A DNA stretch of 64,000 nucleotides from Spirochaetales bacterium (GCA_028533045.1 JAQQAP010000037.1:1-64000); one strand, 5' to 3'; shown: positions 33,758 to 44,300, counted from the stretch's first letter. Numbers and translations are program-made. Notes: generated from the sequence alone by a model not told the origin.

Positions 33758-34319
33758 TCTATTAACAATAGTGTTCTTTTGGGGAATGCTGTTGGCCCCC
33801 GTTTTTTCCCAGGTACAGGATGAATCGGGGGAAAGTCTGATTTTTTTTGCAGCAGAAGAATTGGCTGCGGGAAGGTTGACTTCCGCTTTGGAGGCCTATG
33901 AGCGGGCTACCCTTGTCTCCGATGGTTCAAGTTCTCATTTCTGCCGCTTAAAAATTCTTCAGATTCAATTTGAATTGGGCCGATTCTCCGAACTCTCCCT
34001 ATTAGCTTCTCAGCTTGCCAATGAAAATGTCGAAGACCATATTTTGGGCGATGTTCTTCTCATTCAAATTCATAGCTTGATCAAAGAGGGGCGTAAGGAA
34101 GAGGCTCTCCTGATTATGGAAGAGAAATCCCTATTTCTCTCATCCTATCCCCCATGGGCTATGGGATTGAGTGATGCCTATGAGCAATTGGATATGATTC
34201 CCGAAGCGGGTCGTTTGCAATGGATTATTAAAAGAGATTTTCCTTCCTCCCCCGAGGCTATGGTTCTTACCGGGAGAGGGGAGAGAAGGTTAAAGCCTAA
34301 CGACTTGATATTACCCTAA
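33744..34319 (+). CDS. Exported TPR-like protein
   Basis: A 191-residue protein with signal peptide RKSSLLTIVFFWGMLLAPVFSQ and helical repeats resembling TPR (AAEELAAGRLTSALEAYERA near residue 35). It may form a periplasmic scaffold with LapA-like partners. It starts inside the preceding gene with AAGG upstream, and its 3' end overlaps the convergent lipoprotein gene by four bases. No specific family is recognised. Confidence 0.62.
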   Translation: MRKSSLLTIVFFWGMLLAPVFSQVQDESGESLIFFAAEELAAGRLTSALEAYERATLVSDGSSSHFCRLKILQIQFELGRFSELSLLASQLANENVEDHILGDVLLIQIHSLIKEGRKEEALLIMEEKSLFLSSYPPWAMGLSDAYEQLDMIPEAGRLQWIIKRDFPSSPEAMVLTGRGERRLKPNDLILP

Positions 34320-35845
34320 TTGGATAGTAGTTCTATTTGTTCGAACCGTTTTTCCCTTTCATCGGAGGGGGTAAAGCCGTGGGCCGTAGTTTGGCCCGAA
34401 CTAATAAGGAAGCTTCTTATTCTGTGTTCCTTATTGTCTTCTACGTTATAGGAAAAGAGGTACTGTTCCCTCTTTGTTATAATTCCTCTATTGTCATAAA
34501 AAACCAGTTCCATAAGCTGCGTTTTATTAAGTATGAAGAGAGTGAAATAGCCCGTTTCCAGTTTTGAGCTCCCCTCCCGGCTCAGGGTAAAAGTATTATT
34601 ATCGAAAAACAGTTCTTCCCCATTTGTGCTTTTGTATTTGCCTTTTAATTCGAAGGTATCCGAATTGATTGTCCGAACGTATTCTTTTATGAGGGAAAGC
34701 TTCATGCCTTCGGTCATTCTTTTGTAGGTTCCCGACCAGGAGAGATTCTGATTTGGGGAACCGTTGTCAAAAAGGGATAATTTAACGGTGTCCGTATTGA
34801 TTACATCTATGGTGAGTTTCTCTTTGACCGAATCTATATATTCGCTAGTTGCATAAATGTTAAGTCTGGGAGCATAACTATATTTATATGAAGTATCCCA
34901 GTTGAAGTGTTCAAAATTGGTCAAAGTAAGTAGGTCTACAGACTCATTTTTATTGTCAATATTGAGCATATATATAGCTCCGTTATTGCTTTCTTCTTTG
35001 TACCAGTAATCGGACAGGAGGTTTTCAAAATCGTCGGTAGTGCCGCTCATTAGTCCAAGAAGCATCTCTTCCTGTTCTTTCTGAGGTCTGATTTTTCTTG
35101 TGGAAATAACTTTATACCGGAGGGGGGAGTAGGATAACTCCCAGGTTGTAACGATAGAGTCGAGGCTGTTCGATGCGGTTTCATCAGCCTCGGTGATGAT
35201 AATTTGGGGAGATATCCGCACCCGTGTGCCGTAGTCATCACTAAGGGATGAGCCGGCTGTTTGAGGGTAATATAGTTCAATCGTGCCTTTAACCGATTGG
35301 GAAAAGATATTTTTGTATTTGGGAGTCTGGTCCGAGAGGGGATAAAATACATCGATCGTATGATAGTCCCTGGAATCGAAACCGATGATATAGATTTCAA
35401 ATTGTCCCTGATTCGTCGATTCGTTGACTGTTATGATGAGTTTTTCACTGGTCTTTACGGATAGCTTATCTTTCCAGGCAAGGATATGTGAATTGGATGA
35501 GGTGCTGTAATCGGATATCCATATTTCAAGAATCTTATCGTCACCTTCTTTTGGTTCGAGAATGATTATTTGCTCTTCATTTGTATCCCCGTCAAGATTA
35601 ACATCTATGAGTTTGACAATATTCCATTTTGCTTCGATGGGAATATAGGGAATAAGAGTGCTTTCTTCTTCGGAGCTGTTAAGAGTAAGGGATGTTTCAT
35701 TGGTCTTGGATGTTTCCCGGCCCGAATCGGGGATGATGGTTTGTCCCGCTTCCGGTTTTTTGGAAGAACCAACTTGACGGTTTTGTCCACAGGATGTCAG
35801 GAATAAGGCAATGGTTAGAAAGAAAATTATGGTTCTGTTAATCAT
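34316..35845 (-). CDS. Large lipoprotein, possibly pallilysin-related
   Basis: A 509-residue lipoprotein: signal peptide NRTIIFFLTIALF ending in lipobox LTSC (Cys at about residue 19), then a low-complexity Ser/Thr/Glu linker to about residue 65. The block VNLDGDTNEEQIIILEP recalls FG-GAP-like calcium loops and proteins annotated as pallilysin-related adhesins in treponemes. No HExxH metalloprotease motif is visible, so protease activity is not supported. The rest is strand-rich. It stands next to nrnA on the same strand with an eight-base gap. Confidence 0.55.
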   Translation of the reverse strand: MINRTIIFFLTIALFLTSCGQNRQVGSSKKPEAGQTIIPDSGRETSKTNETSLTLNSSEEESTLIPYIPIEAKWNIVKLIDVNLDGDTNEEQIIILEPKEGDDKILEIWISDYSTSSNSHILAWKDKLSVKTSEKLIITVNESTNQGQFEIYIIGFDSRDYHTIDVFYPLSDQTPKYKNIFSQSVKGTIELYYPQTAGSSLSDDYGTRVRISPQIIITEADETASNSLDSIVTTWELSYSPLRYKVISTRKIRPQKEQEEMLLGLMSGTTDDFENLLSDYWYKEESNNGAIYMLNIDNKNESVDLLTLTNFEHFNWDTSYKYSYAPRLNIYATSEYIDSVKEKLTIDVINTDTVKLSLFDNGSPNQNLSWSGTYKRMTEGMKLSLIKEYVRTINSDTFELKGKYKSTNGEELFFDNNTFTLSREGSSKLETGYFTLFILNKTQLMELVFYDNRGIITKREQYLFSYNVEDNKEHRIRSFLISSGQTTAHGFTPSDEREKRFEQIELLSN

Positions 35846-35853
35846 GTATGCTA

Positions 35854-36822
35854 TTATGAGAAAAAATGACTGATTTCTTCAAGCACCTGTTGTTTTGTTT
35901 CTTCGAAAGAACCGGAAATCTTAAACCCCGCCGCCGTTTTATGTCCCCCACCGTTGTATTTGTTGGCCAGTTCAAAGCAGTCAAAATTACCTTTCGAGCG
36001 GACGGAGCATCTTTTTACGCCCGATTCGTTCTCTTTGAAAAGAATGGATATTTCCACATCCTTGCAAATGAGAGGGAGGTTGATCAGGGGTTGGCCTTCT
36101 TCGTATTTGGCTCCGCTTTTTTTCAAGAGCTCTTTGGACATGGTCATGGATGTTACCGAATCATTCAGGTGAAACTCCAATGTTTTCATAACTTCCATCT
36201 GGAGGACCAGAAAGGCTTTGCTGTTGCTCTGGTCCAGGTGGTTATGGATGGTAAAAGGGTCTACACCATTCTCTACAAGATTACCTCCAATACGAAATGT
36301 TTCGGAGGTCGTTTTTTTGTATTGGAAGGAGCCCGTATCATAAACAATACCGGAGAACAGGGCATTGGACGTTTCCACGTCCGGTTTGAAGTTCAGCTCC
36401 TCCATCATTTGAAATACCAGTTGGCACGTGCTGGAGGCGGTACTGTCGTGTATTCCTATGAATTCATCGGAGTAGGAGTCTTCATGATGGTCAATGACGA
36501 ATACTTCATCCGCATTTGATCTGAGAAGTTCCCCCGCTTTTCCTATGTTATAGGGGTGGGTATCCATTACTATAAGGGAAAATCTTTCCGGTAGTTGGGG
36601 ATTCTTGGTGTTTATCTGATTGATGTACTTTCTTGTGTTTAGAAAATCATATTTTTCTTCTGCTTCATCACTGTTGAGGATGATCACCTTTTTGTTAAGG
36701 CTTACTAGTAGTTTATAAAGGCCCAGCTCGGAGCAGATTGCATCACCGTCGGGACTTTCATGTGAAGTAAGTACTAAATATTCTGCACGATTTATATATT
36801 CAATAAAGTCTTTAACCATCAT
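35854..36822 (-). CDS. nrnA: DHH/DHHA1 phosphoesterase, NrnA-type
   Basis: A 322-residue cytoplasmic enzyme. The DHH domain shows SHESPDGDAICSELGLY at the N-terminus, then VMDTHPYN and VIDHHEDS with the DHH motif, and the DHHA1 domain ends NKYNGGGHKTAAGFKI. The family degrades nano-RNA and 3'-phosphoadenosine 5'-phosphate, or c-di-AMP products such as pApA. Given the PgpH-like phosphodiesterase at 16173-18401, a role in c-di-AMP breakdown fits but is inference. AGGAAAAT precedes the ATG. Confidence 0.85.
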   Translation of the reverse strand: MMVKDFIEYINRAEYLVLTSHESPDGDAICSELGLYKLLVSLNKKVIILNSDEAEEKYDFLNTRKYINQINTKNPQLPERFSLIVMDTHPYNIGKAGELLRSNADEVFVIDHHEDSYSDEFIGIHDSTASSTCQLVFQMMEELNFKPDVETSNALFSGIVYDTGSFQYKKTTSETFRIGGNLVENGVDPFTIHNHLDQSNSKAFLVLQMEVMKTLEFHLNDSVTSMTMSKELLKKSGAKYEEGQPLINLPLICKDVEISILFKENESGVKRCSVRSKGNFDCFELANKYNGGGHKTAAGFKISGSFEETKQQVLEEISHFFS

Positions 36823-36892
36823 ATTTTCCTAAGTCAACATCTAAATAATACTTCATGATTTTTGAAAAATCCATATAAAAGAAATTATATTT

Positions 36893-36921
36893 TTGTAATA
36901 AGAGTGTAAGTCTGATAGAAT
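36893..36921 (+). promoter_or_regulatory. Promoter of the hydrolase gene, predicted leaderless
   Basis: TTGTAA (36893-36898) and TAGAAT (36916-36921) are 17 bases apart. The ATG at 36928 follows the -10 box after six bases. No Shine-Dalgarno sequence is present. Confidence 0.6.
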
Positions 36922-36927
36922 GACATT

Positions 36928-37770
36928 ATGGAACAGGATTATCTGGATTACTATGGCATCCCCGGGGAATTTAGCTTTCGGGCCGGAGAATTTAACGCAG
37001 GTCCCTACCGCATCTGGAGCTGGTCTCTGGAACCGGAGAGCTGGACCGCTACAGTAATTGTTTTACACGGTTTTTTGGATCATTCATTGACGAATCGTTT
37101 TGTGATTCTTGAGCTTTTGAGGAAGGGGTACCGGGTTATCGCCGGGGATATGCCGGGCCACGGCAGGTCCGGCGGAGTGCGGGGCGGTATAGCCGGATTT
37201 GAGGAGTATGACCTCTACTTCGAAAATCTGTTAACCCATTGGGAGGTAGATCCTGCCGGTTCCTTTGCTCTTGGTCACAGTACGGGTTCGGCCATATTGA
37301 TTAACTATTGCCGCCAGGGGAAAACTCCCTTTAGGGGAATGGTTTTTGCCGCCCCTCTGGTTAAAATGAATTCCCACAGTATGCTTGACCGGGGGATTGA
37401 TCTGGCCCACGACTGGATGAAAATGTTGCCCGCTGGCAAAAATAAAACCTGTAAGAACAAATCCTTTCTTAAATTTCGTTGGAGCGATCCTTTGGGGGTT
37501 AAACGATTTTCCCTGGACTGGATAAAATCCATGGTTAACTGGAATCGGGAATGGGTGGATTTTAAGTCTGATCAAAAGGTTCTTGTCCTTCAGGGGAAAA
37601 AGGATAATGTGGTGGAGTGGAAGACAAACATTCCCATCCTTGAGAACTGTTTAACCAACGGGGAAATACACTATTATAAAAAAGGACGCCATCATATCCT
37701 GAATGAGGGGGATCGCTTGCGCCATGAAGTTTTTAAAGAGCTATTCCGATATCTGGAGGAAAATAGTTGA
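36928..37770 (+). CDS. Alpha/beta hydrolase, lysophospholipase type
   Basis: A 280-residue soluble hydrolase. Strand and turn VIVLHGFLDHS form the oxyanion region, the nucleophile elbow is GHSTGSA (Ser about residue 114), then an acid in VLQGKKDNVVEW and the catalytic His in KKGRHHILNEG. The pattern fits the serine-aminopeptidase/monoacylglycerol lipase (PldB-like) group. No signal peptide is seen, so it acts in the cytoplasm or at the inner membrane face. It overlaps the CAP-protein gene by four bases. Confidence 0.82.
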   Translation: MEQDYLDYYGIPGEFSFRAGEFNAGPYRIWSWSLEPESWTATVIVLHGFLDHSLTNRFVILELLRKGYRVIAGDMPGHGRSGGVRGGIAGFEEYDLYFENLLTHWEVDPAGSFALGHSTGSAILINYCRQGKTPFRGMVFAAPLVKMNSHSMLDRGIDLAHDWMKMLPAGKNKTCKNKSFLKFRWSDPLGVKRFSLDWIKSMVNWNREWVDFKSDQKVLVLQGKKDNVVEWKTNIPILENCLTNGEIHYYKKGRHHILNEGDRLRHEVFKELFRYLEENS

Positions 37771-38450
37771 GGAAGTGCATCTCCCTTTTGCTTGTTTTTC
37801 TCCCCTTTTCTTTGTTTGCCATAGAAAAGAAAGATGTGGAAAATTGGATAAACAACACACGTTCTGAAGAAGGGCTGAATCCCCTGGTTTTTGAAGATTC
37901 ACTTACCCAATCGGCGGAAAAATATATAGTGGAATTGTCTGCGAAAAGGTTCTTGAGTCATAGAGACGAAGAAGGAGGGGGGCCTCTGGACAGGTACAAG
38001 GCCTCAGGAGGAAGCGCTTTGGCTGTGGGAGAAATCCTGGGTACCTGTGAAGTGAAGGCTCCGAAAGAGGAGTTGTTTGAAGCCTGGTGGAACAGTCCTT
38101 CCCATCGTGAGCAGATACTGGATCCCCGATGGAATTGTATGGGGATTGCTCTGTGGGAGAACGGAGAGGTCCTCATAGGAGTTGTTGAGTTTTCCTCCTC
38201 CCTGCTTAGCAGCTATTCTCTTGATGACGTAGAAGGGGCCTACCTGTTTTCTTTTAAGCCGATTTCAGAGAGCCCTCTTGTTTTCACCGAGCCTTTGGGT
38301 GGGGGTGGGTGGACATGGACCAGGGAAGTAGGGGATAGTCGCTATTATTTTGAGGGGGATTTTCCCCTGCTCATAGAACTAAAAGCGGAGGAGGGGCGCG
38401 GGGGAAACCGATTTCTTTTTATGCAGCCTCCCCCGGGGGAGAAGGATTAA
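37767..38450 (+). CDS. Exported CAP-domain (SCP/PR1-like) protein
   Basis: A 227-residue secreted protein with signal peptide ISLLLVFLPFSLFA. The CAP core runs from about 25 to 145: WINNTRSEEGLNPLVFED, then FLSHRDE with a cavity His, VGEILGTCE with Glu, and WWNSPSHREQIL followed by WNCMGIALW. Bacterial CAP proteins are secreted or envelope-bound, with roles seldom known. It starts at TTG within the hydrolase stop region and converges on the aspartokinase gene with a four-base overlap. Confidence 0.82.
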   Translation: MRKCISLLLVFLPFSLFAIEKKDVENWINNTRSEEGLNPLVFEDSLTQSAEKYIVELSAKRFLSHRDEEGGGPLDRYKASGGSALAVGEILGTCEVKAPKEELFEAWWNSPSHREQILDPRWNCMGIALWENGEVLIGVVEFSSSLLSSYSLDDVEGAYLFSFKPISESPLVFTEPLGGGGWTWTREVGDSRYYFEGDFPLLIELKAEEGRGGNRFLFMQPPPGEKD

Positions 38451-39787
38451 CTTAAAAACTGATCGTGAAGTTTCTGGACCAGTTCGTCTGTTTTTTCAAA
38501 GGGAACAACCAGGGAAAGGTTTATGTCACTTGAACCAAGGGAAATCATTCTTAGGGGAACTCCTTCGCAGGTTTTGAAAACCCGGGAGAGAAATCCTCCG
38601 TCCTTCCAAAGCTCCTGTCCTACGAGGCAAACAATACTTTTATTCTCTTCCACATGGACATGGCCGATTGGCTTTAGTTCTTCCTTGATTTCACGCAGTC
38701 GTGAAATATCCTCAATGGTGAGGGAAACGCTCACTTCGCTGGTAGTTACCAAATCAACGGAAGTGCCGTATTTGTCAAAGACACTAAAAATCCGGTTAAG
38801 AAAACCGTAGGCGTTGAGCATTCGGGTAGATTCGATATTAATGAGGGTAATTCCTTTTTTATTGGCAATGGCTTTAAGGCCGTTTACAGGAGCATCGGAA
38901 GAAATTGTCGTTCCCTTTCCTTCGGGATTTCCCGAATTGAGAACTCTTACGGGAATCTCCTTTCCCACGGCAGGCTGAATAGTCGCGGGATGAACGACTT
39001 TTGCCCCAAAGTAGGCCAACTCACCCGCTTCCCTATAGGTAACGGAAGGTATAGTTTTTACTCCGTTTACTGAACGGGGATCGGAACTCATAATACCGTC
39101 AACATCGGTCCAGATCTGAATGTCCTGAGCGTCAAGGGCCGCGCCGATTATGGAGGCGGAATAGTCGCTTCCTCCCCGTCCCAGGGTTGTGGTCACGCCG
39201 TTTTTGTTGGCAGAGATAAATCCCTGGGCCACATAGAGCTTTTCCCGCCCCTTTTTGATTGCCGATTCGATTTTCCCGTTAGTCGTTTTAAAATCTATAG
39301 CCGCAGAACCAAAGTTGTCGTCGGTAATCATAAACTTCCGGGAGTCCAGAAGCTGTACGTTGATGCCTCTCTCTTTAGCTCTTAGGGATATGAGAAGGGT
39401 GGATAATCTTTCTCCGAAAGAGAGGAAGGCATCCTTTGTGCGGGGGGTACAGTCTCTCAGGAGAACCACCCCTTTAAGGAGTGAGGCAAACTGTCCGAAT
39501 AATCGGTCCAGATTAACTGTGGCTTCCTGAAGATTGGCATCGGTAAGAAACTGGCGAGCCGTTTCAAAGTGAAGATCCTTGATATCTTCCATAAAGGCTA
39601 AGGCTTTTTCCAAGTCACCCGATTCGGCGGAAGTAAAGGCGTCGATAATTCGGTCTGTCGTTTTTCCCATGGCCGATGAAACCAGTACGACTCCTCTCAT
39701 GGGAAGCTGTTTTTCCGCTATATTCAAAGCGTTATTAATTTTGTCGGCGTTTTGCACGGATGTACCGCCGAATTTCATAACGATCAT
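38447..39787 (-). CDS. lysC: Aspartate kinase
   Basis: Phosphorylates aspartate, the first step toward lysine, threonine and methionine. A 446-residue monofunctional enzyme. The kinase domain begins MIVMKFGGTSVQNADKI; later GRGGSDYSASIIGAALDA binds ATP and aspartate. Two ACT domains cover about 300-446, for feedback control by an amino acid end product. The start follows TTTTAGGAG by seven bases. No riboswitch-like leader is evident in the 80 bases upstream, so control is more likely allosteric. Confidence 0.93.
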   Translation of the reverse strand: MIVMKFGGTSVQNADKINNALNIAEKQLPMRGVVLVSSAMGKTTDRIIDAFTSAESGDLEKALAFMEDIKDLHFETARQFLTDANLQEATVNLDRLFGQFASLLKGVVLLRDCTPRTKDAFLSFGERLSTLLISLRAKERGINVQLLDSRKFMITDDNFGSAAIDFKTTNGKIESAIKKGREKLYVAQGFISANKNGVTTTLGRGGSDYSASIIGAALDAQDIQIWTDVDGIMSSDPRSVNGVKTIPSVTYREAGELAYFGAKVVHPATIQPAVGKEIPVRVLNSGNPEGKGTTISSDAPVNGLKAIANKKGITLINIESTRMLNAYGFLNRIFSVFDKYGTSVDLVTTSEVSVSLTIEDISRLREIKEELKPIGHVHVEENKSIVCLVGQELWKDGGFLSRVFKTCEGVPLRMISLGSSDINLSLVVPFEKTDELVQKLHDQFLS

Positions 39788-39871
39788 GTATTTTCTCCTA
39801 AAATCCTATGGAAGGCATAATAAACAAGGGAGGGGAAATATTCAATAGTTTCATATTTTTGCAGAAAAGGA

Positions 39872-39900
39872 TTGACAGTTTTTTTTATTTTCGTTATTAT
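39872..39900 (+). promoter_or_regulatory. tRNA-Gln promoter
   Basis: TTGACA (39872-39877) and TATTAT (39895-39900) are 17 bases apart, with a T-rich spacer. A short hairpin (CAGCT/AGCTG, 39907-39923) lies in the leader before the mature tRNA. Confidence 0.75.
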
Positions 39901-39934
39901 CCCTCACAGCTTTTGAAGAGCTGCAATAACACAC

Positions 39935-40006
39935 TTCCCGATAGTGTAATTGGTAACACTGCAGATTCTGGTTCTGCCTTTGGGGGTTCAAGTCCTCCTC
40001 GGGAAG
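39935..40006 (+). tRNA. tRNA-Gln (anticodon CTG)
   Basis: A full cloverleaf is visible: acceptor TTCCCGA with TCGGGAA, D stem GTGT/ACAC, anticodon stem GCAGA/TCTGC around loop TTCTGGT (anticodon CTG), variable loop CTTT, T stem GGGGG/CCTCC with one G-T pair around TTCAAGT. The discriminator is G. CCA is not encoded, since CAA follows, so nucleotidyltransferase must add it. This is the only tRNA in the window. Confidence 0.95.
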
Positions 40007-40067
40007 CAAATTGGATCATTGTGATCACCGGGTACTACTCCCTGGGGCTGATTTAGTCCTGAAAATG

Positions 40068-40099
40068 GGCGGCCTTTCAATAAAGGCCGCCTTTTTTTT
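40068..40099 (+). terminator. Terminator after tRNA-Gln
   Basis: A perfect ten-base stem (GGCGGCCTTT with AAAGGCCGCC, loop CAAT) is followed by eight T residues. It separates the tRNA from carAB. Confidence 0.9.
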
Positions 40100-40158
40100 A
40101 AGCGGAATTATAGATTTTTTTTAATCTCTCCCATATAGTAATAAGGAAAGGGGTACAG

Positions 40159-41364
40159 ATGGGTAAAGGTAAAGACTGCCTGGTACTGGAAGACGGTACG
40201 GTTTATCGGGGTTCGGCATTCGGAGCAAATCCGCCGAAAGCGCTTCAATTGACCGGAGAAATTCCCACCGTGCGATTCGCCGGGGAGATTGTTTTCAATA
40301 CGGGTATGACCGGCTATCATGAAATTCTGACCGACCCGTCCTATACGGGACAGATGGTTATGATGACCTATCCCCACGGGGGGAATTACGGTGACGATTC
40401 GGCCTGGTCAGAAACAGGTGAGGAAGCCGGGAGAGATCTTCGTGAGATCAAATGTTCCGGATTTATTCTTCGTTCCCTCTATACCGGGCCCGTTCCCCAC
40501 GGCCGGGAAACTCTCGATGCATTTCTTAAAAGAGAAAATATCTGCGGTATCAGCGGAATCGATACAAGAGGCCTGACTCTCCGTCTGCGAGACAAGGGAA
40601 GCTGTAACGGTATAATTGTTACTCCCGAAGGGGAGGAGCTTTCCGCAGAAGAAAAAAACGCCATTGATAACTACTTTAAATCTCTCCCCTCCATGGAAGG
40701 GGCTAACCTGATCGGTGAGGTTGGAACAGGTGAGGCTTGCGAATGTGAGCTTAAGGATGCCGTTCCCGCTGCGGTTCAGACTCTTACTCCCATTAAGGAA
40801 GAGTCCGCCCATATCGCTCTTCTGGACTGTGGTCTCAAAGCGAATATTTTGAGAGAGTTCCAGCAGTTGGGTTGTCGTGTGACTCTTCTTCCCTCCACCG
40901 CCACAGCGGAAGAGGTAAAGAAAACCGGGGCCCAGGCGCTTTTCCTTTCCAACGGACCGGGTGACCCGGCTCCTCTGGAAGCACAGACCACTCTTGTAAA
41001 AGATCTTCTTGGTGAAATGCCCATTCTGGGAATCTGTCTGGGACACCAGGTTATCTCCCAGGCTTTGGGAGCCAAGACTTATAAAATGAAGTTTGGCCAC
41101 CACGGTTGTAACCACCCCGTAAGGGATGAAGTGACCGGCCGGGTATTTGTTACCTCTCAGAATCACGGTTTTGCCGTAGATCCCGAGTCCCTGCCCAAGG
41201 GTGTCAATGTGCGTTTTGTCAATGCCAACGACGGTTCGGTAGAAGGGATTGAAATGCCCGAAAAGAAGGTCCTCTGTGTACAGTACCATCCCGAAGCCGC
41301 TCCCGGCCCGGTAGACTCCAGCTGGATTTTCCAGGCCTTTCTCGACACTATCAAAGGAGCTTAA
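40159..41364 (+). CDS. carA: Carbamoyl-phosphate synthase small subunit
   Basis: Glutamine amidotransferase subunit that feeds ammonia to CarB for arginine and pyrimidine synthesis. It has 401 residues. The N-terminal CPSase_sm_chain domain contains FNTGMTGYHEILTDPSY and GISGIDTRGLT. The class I amidotransferase domain has the catalytic triad C293 (LGICLGHQV), H377 and E379 (QYHPEA). A polypyrimidine stretch and a TATAGT -10-like box (40134-40139) lie upstream, and AAAGGGG precedes the ATG. CarB follows after six bases. Confidence 0.97.
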   Translation: MGKGKDCLVLEDGTVYRGSAFGANPPKALQLTGEIPTVRFAGEIVFNTGMTGYHEILTDPSYTGQMVMMTYPHGGNYGDDSAWSETGEEAGRDLREIKCSGFILRSLYTGPVPHGRETLDAFLKRENICGISGIDTRGLTLRLRDKGSCNGIIVTPEGEELSAEEKNAIDNYFKSLPSMEGANLIGEVGTGEACECELKDAVPAAVQTLTPIKEESAHIALLDCGLKANILREFQQLGCRVTLLPSTATAEEVKKTGAQALFLSNGPGDPAPLEAQTTLVKDLLGEMPILGICLGHQVISQALGAKTYKMKFGHHGCNHPVRDEVTGRVFVTSQNHGFAVDPESLPKGVNVRFVNANDGSVEGIEMPEKKVLCVQYHPEAAPGPVDSSWIFQAFLDTIKGA

Positions 41365-41370
41365 GTCCCC

Positions 41371-44300
41371 ATGCCCGCAAGAAAAGATATAAAGAAAATT
41401 ATGATCATCGGTTCCGGCCCCATTGTTATCGGCCAGGCCTGTGAGTTTGACTATTCCGGTGTACAGGCCGTAAAGGCTTTGAAGGAAGAAGGTTATCAGG
41501 TTATCCTTGTTAACCCCAATCCGGCCACCGTTATGACTACCCCCACCATTGCTGATGCTATTTATGTGGAGCCTCTTAACCCCACTTACGTGGAAGAGAT
41601 CATTGTTAAAGAGAAGCCCGACGCCCTTCTTTCCACCATGGGGGGGCAGACTGCCTTGAACCTGGCTCTTGAGCTGGAAGATTTGGGTATTCTTGAAAAG
41701 CACAATGTAGAGATCATCGGAGCCAGTGCCGAATCGATCAATAAAGCGGAAGACCGGGGTGAGTTTAAGAAAGTCATCGAAGGTCTTGGTCTTGAGTCGG
41801 CCCAGTCCATCGTGGCCCATTCTATTGAGGATGCTCTGGGAATGGCAGAAAAAGTCGGCTACCCCCTGGTTATTCGACCCAGTTTTACTCTGGGGGGAAT
41901 GGGAGGAGCTATTGCTCAGGATCAGCCCGAGTTGGAGAAGATTCTTGAGAAGGCCTTCCTCGAAAGTCCCACCCATGAAGCTCTGATTGAAGAGTCCCTC
42001 ATCGGTTGGAAAGAGTTCGAAATGGAAGTTATGCGGGACAAAGCGGATAACGCGATTATTGTTTGTTCCATTGAAAATATCGACCCCATGGGAGTTCATA
42101 CCGGTGACAGTATCACCATTGCTCCTACCCAGACCCTTTCGGACCGTGAGTACCAGATGATGCGTAAGGCTTCCATCGATATTCTTCGGGCCATTGGTGT
42201 TGACTGCGGTGGTTCTAACGTACAGTTTGCCCTGAATCCTGCCGACGGTCGAATGATCGTCATTGAGATGAATCCCCGTGTATCCCGTTCTTCCGCTCTG
42301 GCCTCCAAGGCTACCGGATTCCCCATTGCTCGCTGTTCGGCTAAATTGGCCGTCGGTTATACTCTGGACGAGGTTGTGAACGAGATTACCGGCGTTACTG
42401 CCAGCTGTTTTGAGCCCGCCCTGGACTACTGTGCCGTTAAAGTGCCCCGTTTTGAGATGGAAAAGTTCCCCACCGGTTATACCGCCCTGGGGACCCAGAT
42501 GAAGTCCGTTGGTGAGTCTCTTGCCATGGGACGAACGGCGATTGAAGCTATCAACAAAGCTATCCGCGCTTCCGAGTCCGGCTTTGACGGTCTTTGTGAA
42601 TTGACAAAATATTCCACCGATGAGCTGGAAAATATCCTGACTACCGCCCATCCCCATCGCTTTTTGGCAGCCTTTACGGTTCTCAAGCGGGACGGTGAAG
42701 AAATCATGGAAGAACTGGCTAAGAAGACCGGTTTTGACCAGTGGTTCCTTTACGCTTTGGTAGAACAGATTCGTTTTGAAAAGAAACTCAGAAGAACCGA
42801 GCTGAATGATGACCTCTATCTGGAAGCCAAGCAGATGGGGCTTTCCGATGAGCGGATTGCGTCAATCAGCGGTTTTTCCAAGGCAGAAGTTACAGAACAG
42901 TACCGTTCCAAACATAAACCCTGTTACCACCTGGTTGATACCTGTGCCGGTGAGTTCCAGGCTGCTACTCCCTACTTTTACTCTACCTGGGGTGAAATAG
43001 ACGAGGGTGAGCCTTTGGGTGAAAAAGAGAAGGCTGTTATTATCGTTTCTTCCGGTCCCAACCGTATTGGTCAGGGACTCGAGTTCGATACCTGCTGTAC
43101 GCTGGCCTCTCTTATGTACCGAAAGCACGGATACAAGACCATCATGGTTAACTCCAACCCCGAAACTGTATCAACCGACTTCAATATTTCCAGTCGACTC
43201 TACCTCGAACCTCTCACTTCCGAGCACGTTATTGACGTGATGAACAAAGAGCAGGTTAAGGATGTGGTTGTACAGCTCGGTGGTCAGACTCCTCTGAACA
43301 TGGTTAATGAGCTCGAAGCAGCCGGTGCCCGCGTTGTAGGTACCAGCGTTGAAAATATTGACAAAACCGAGGACAGGCGCCTCTTTTCCGATGCTATAAC
43401 CAAGCTTGGACTAAAACAGCCCGAGAACCGAAGCGCTCGTAATGAGGCAGAGGTAAGGGCCTTTGCCAAAGAGATCGGCTTTCCCGTTCTTCTCAGACCC
43501 TCCTTTGTACTGGGGGGACGGTCCATGTTTATTGCCTATGAGGACAAGGAACTGGACGAGTTTATCAACCGGGGCGTCACTATCTCCGATGAGAGACCCG
43601 TTCTGGTAGATCAATTCCTCGAAGATGCCTTTGAGTACGACCTGGACGCCGTATGTGACGGTCATAACGTCTATGTGGGCGGTATTATGCAGCACATTGA
43701 GGCAGCCGGTATTCACTCGGGAGACTCGGCCTGTGTGTACCCCCCTTACAAATCAAAACCTGCCCTTGAAGAAGAGATGAAACAGGCCGCTGTTGTGATG
43801 GCCCGTGAATTCCAGGTTAAGGGTCTTATGAATATTCAGTTCGCCGTCAAGGATGACGAACTCTACATTATCGAGGTAAACCCCCGAGGTTCCCGAACGG
43901 TTCCCTTTATCTCCAAGTCAACCGGAGTCAACCTGGTTGAGGCCGCTGTTAAGGTCTGGCTCGGAGAAGATCTGGTAAAACAGAAGCTGGTCGACAAGAA
44001 GACCGGTGTGGGTATCGGTTCCTGCAAGACCGGTTGGTCCGTGAAAGAGGCTGTATTCAGTTTCGACCGATTCTCCGGACTCGACCCCATCCTCGGACCT
44101 GAAATGAAGTCCACAGGAGAGGCTATTGGTACAGGTGAGACCTTTGGTGAGGCCTTTGCCAAGGTTCAGTTTGCCGTAGGAACGAAGCTTCCCACCGAAG
44201 GGCGTGTCTTTGTCTCTGTGAATAAACGGGACAGAGAAACTATTCTGCCCGTGGTGAAGGAGTTCCAGGAGTTGGGCTTTGAGATCTGCGCTACCCGTGG

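Noticed and set aside
39788..39871. Possible lysine or other riboswitch before the aspartokinase gene
   Set aside because: The leader is short and I see no conserved junction or paired elements of a lysine riboswitch.
40408..42657. A long minus-strand open frame of 749 codons opposite carA and carB
   Set aside because: It is antisense to two well-conserved genes, has no recognisable protein features and reflects their codon bias.
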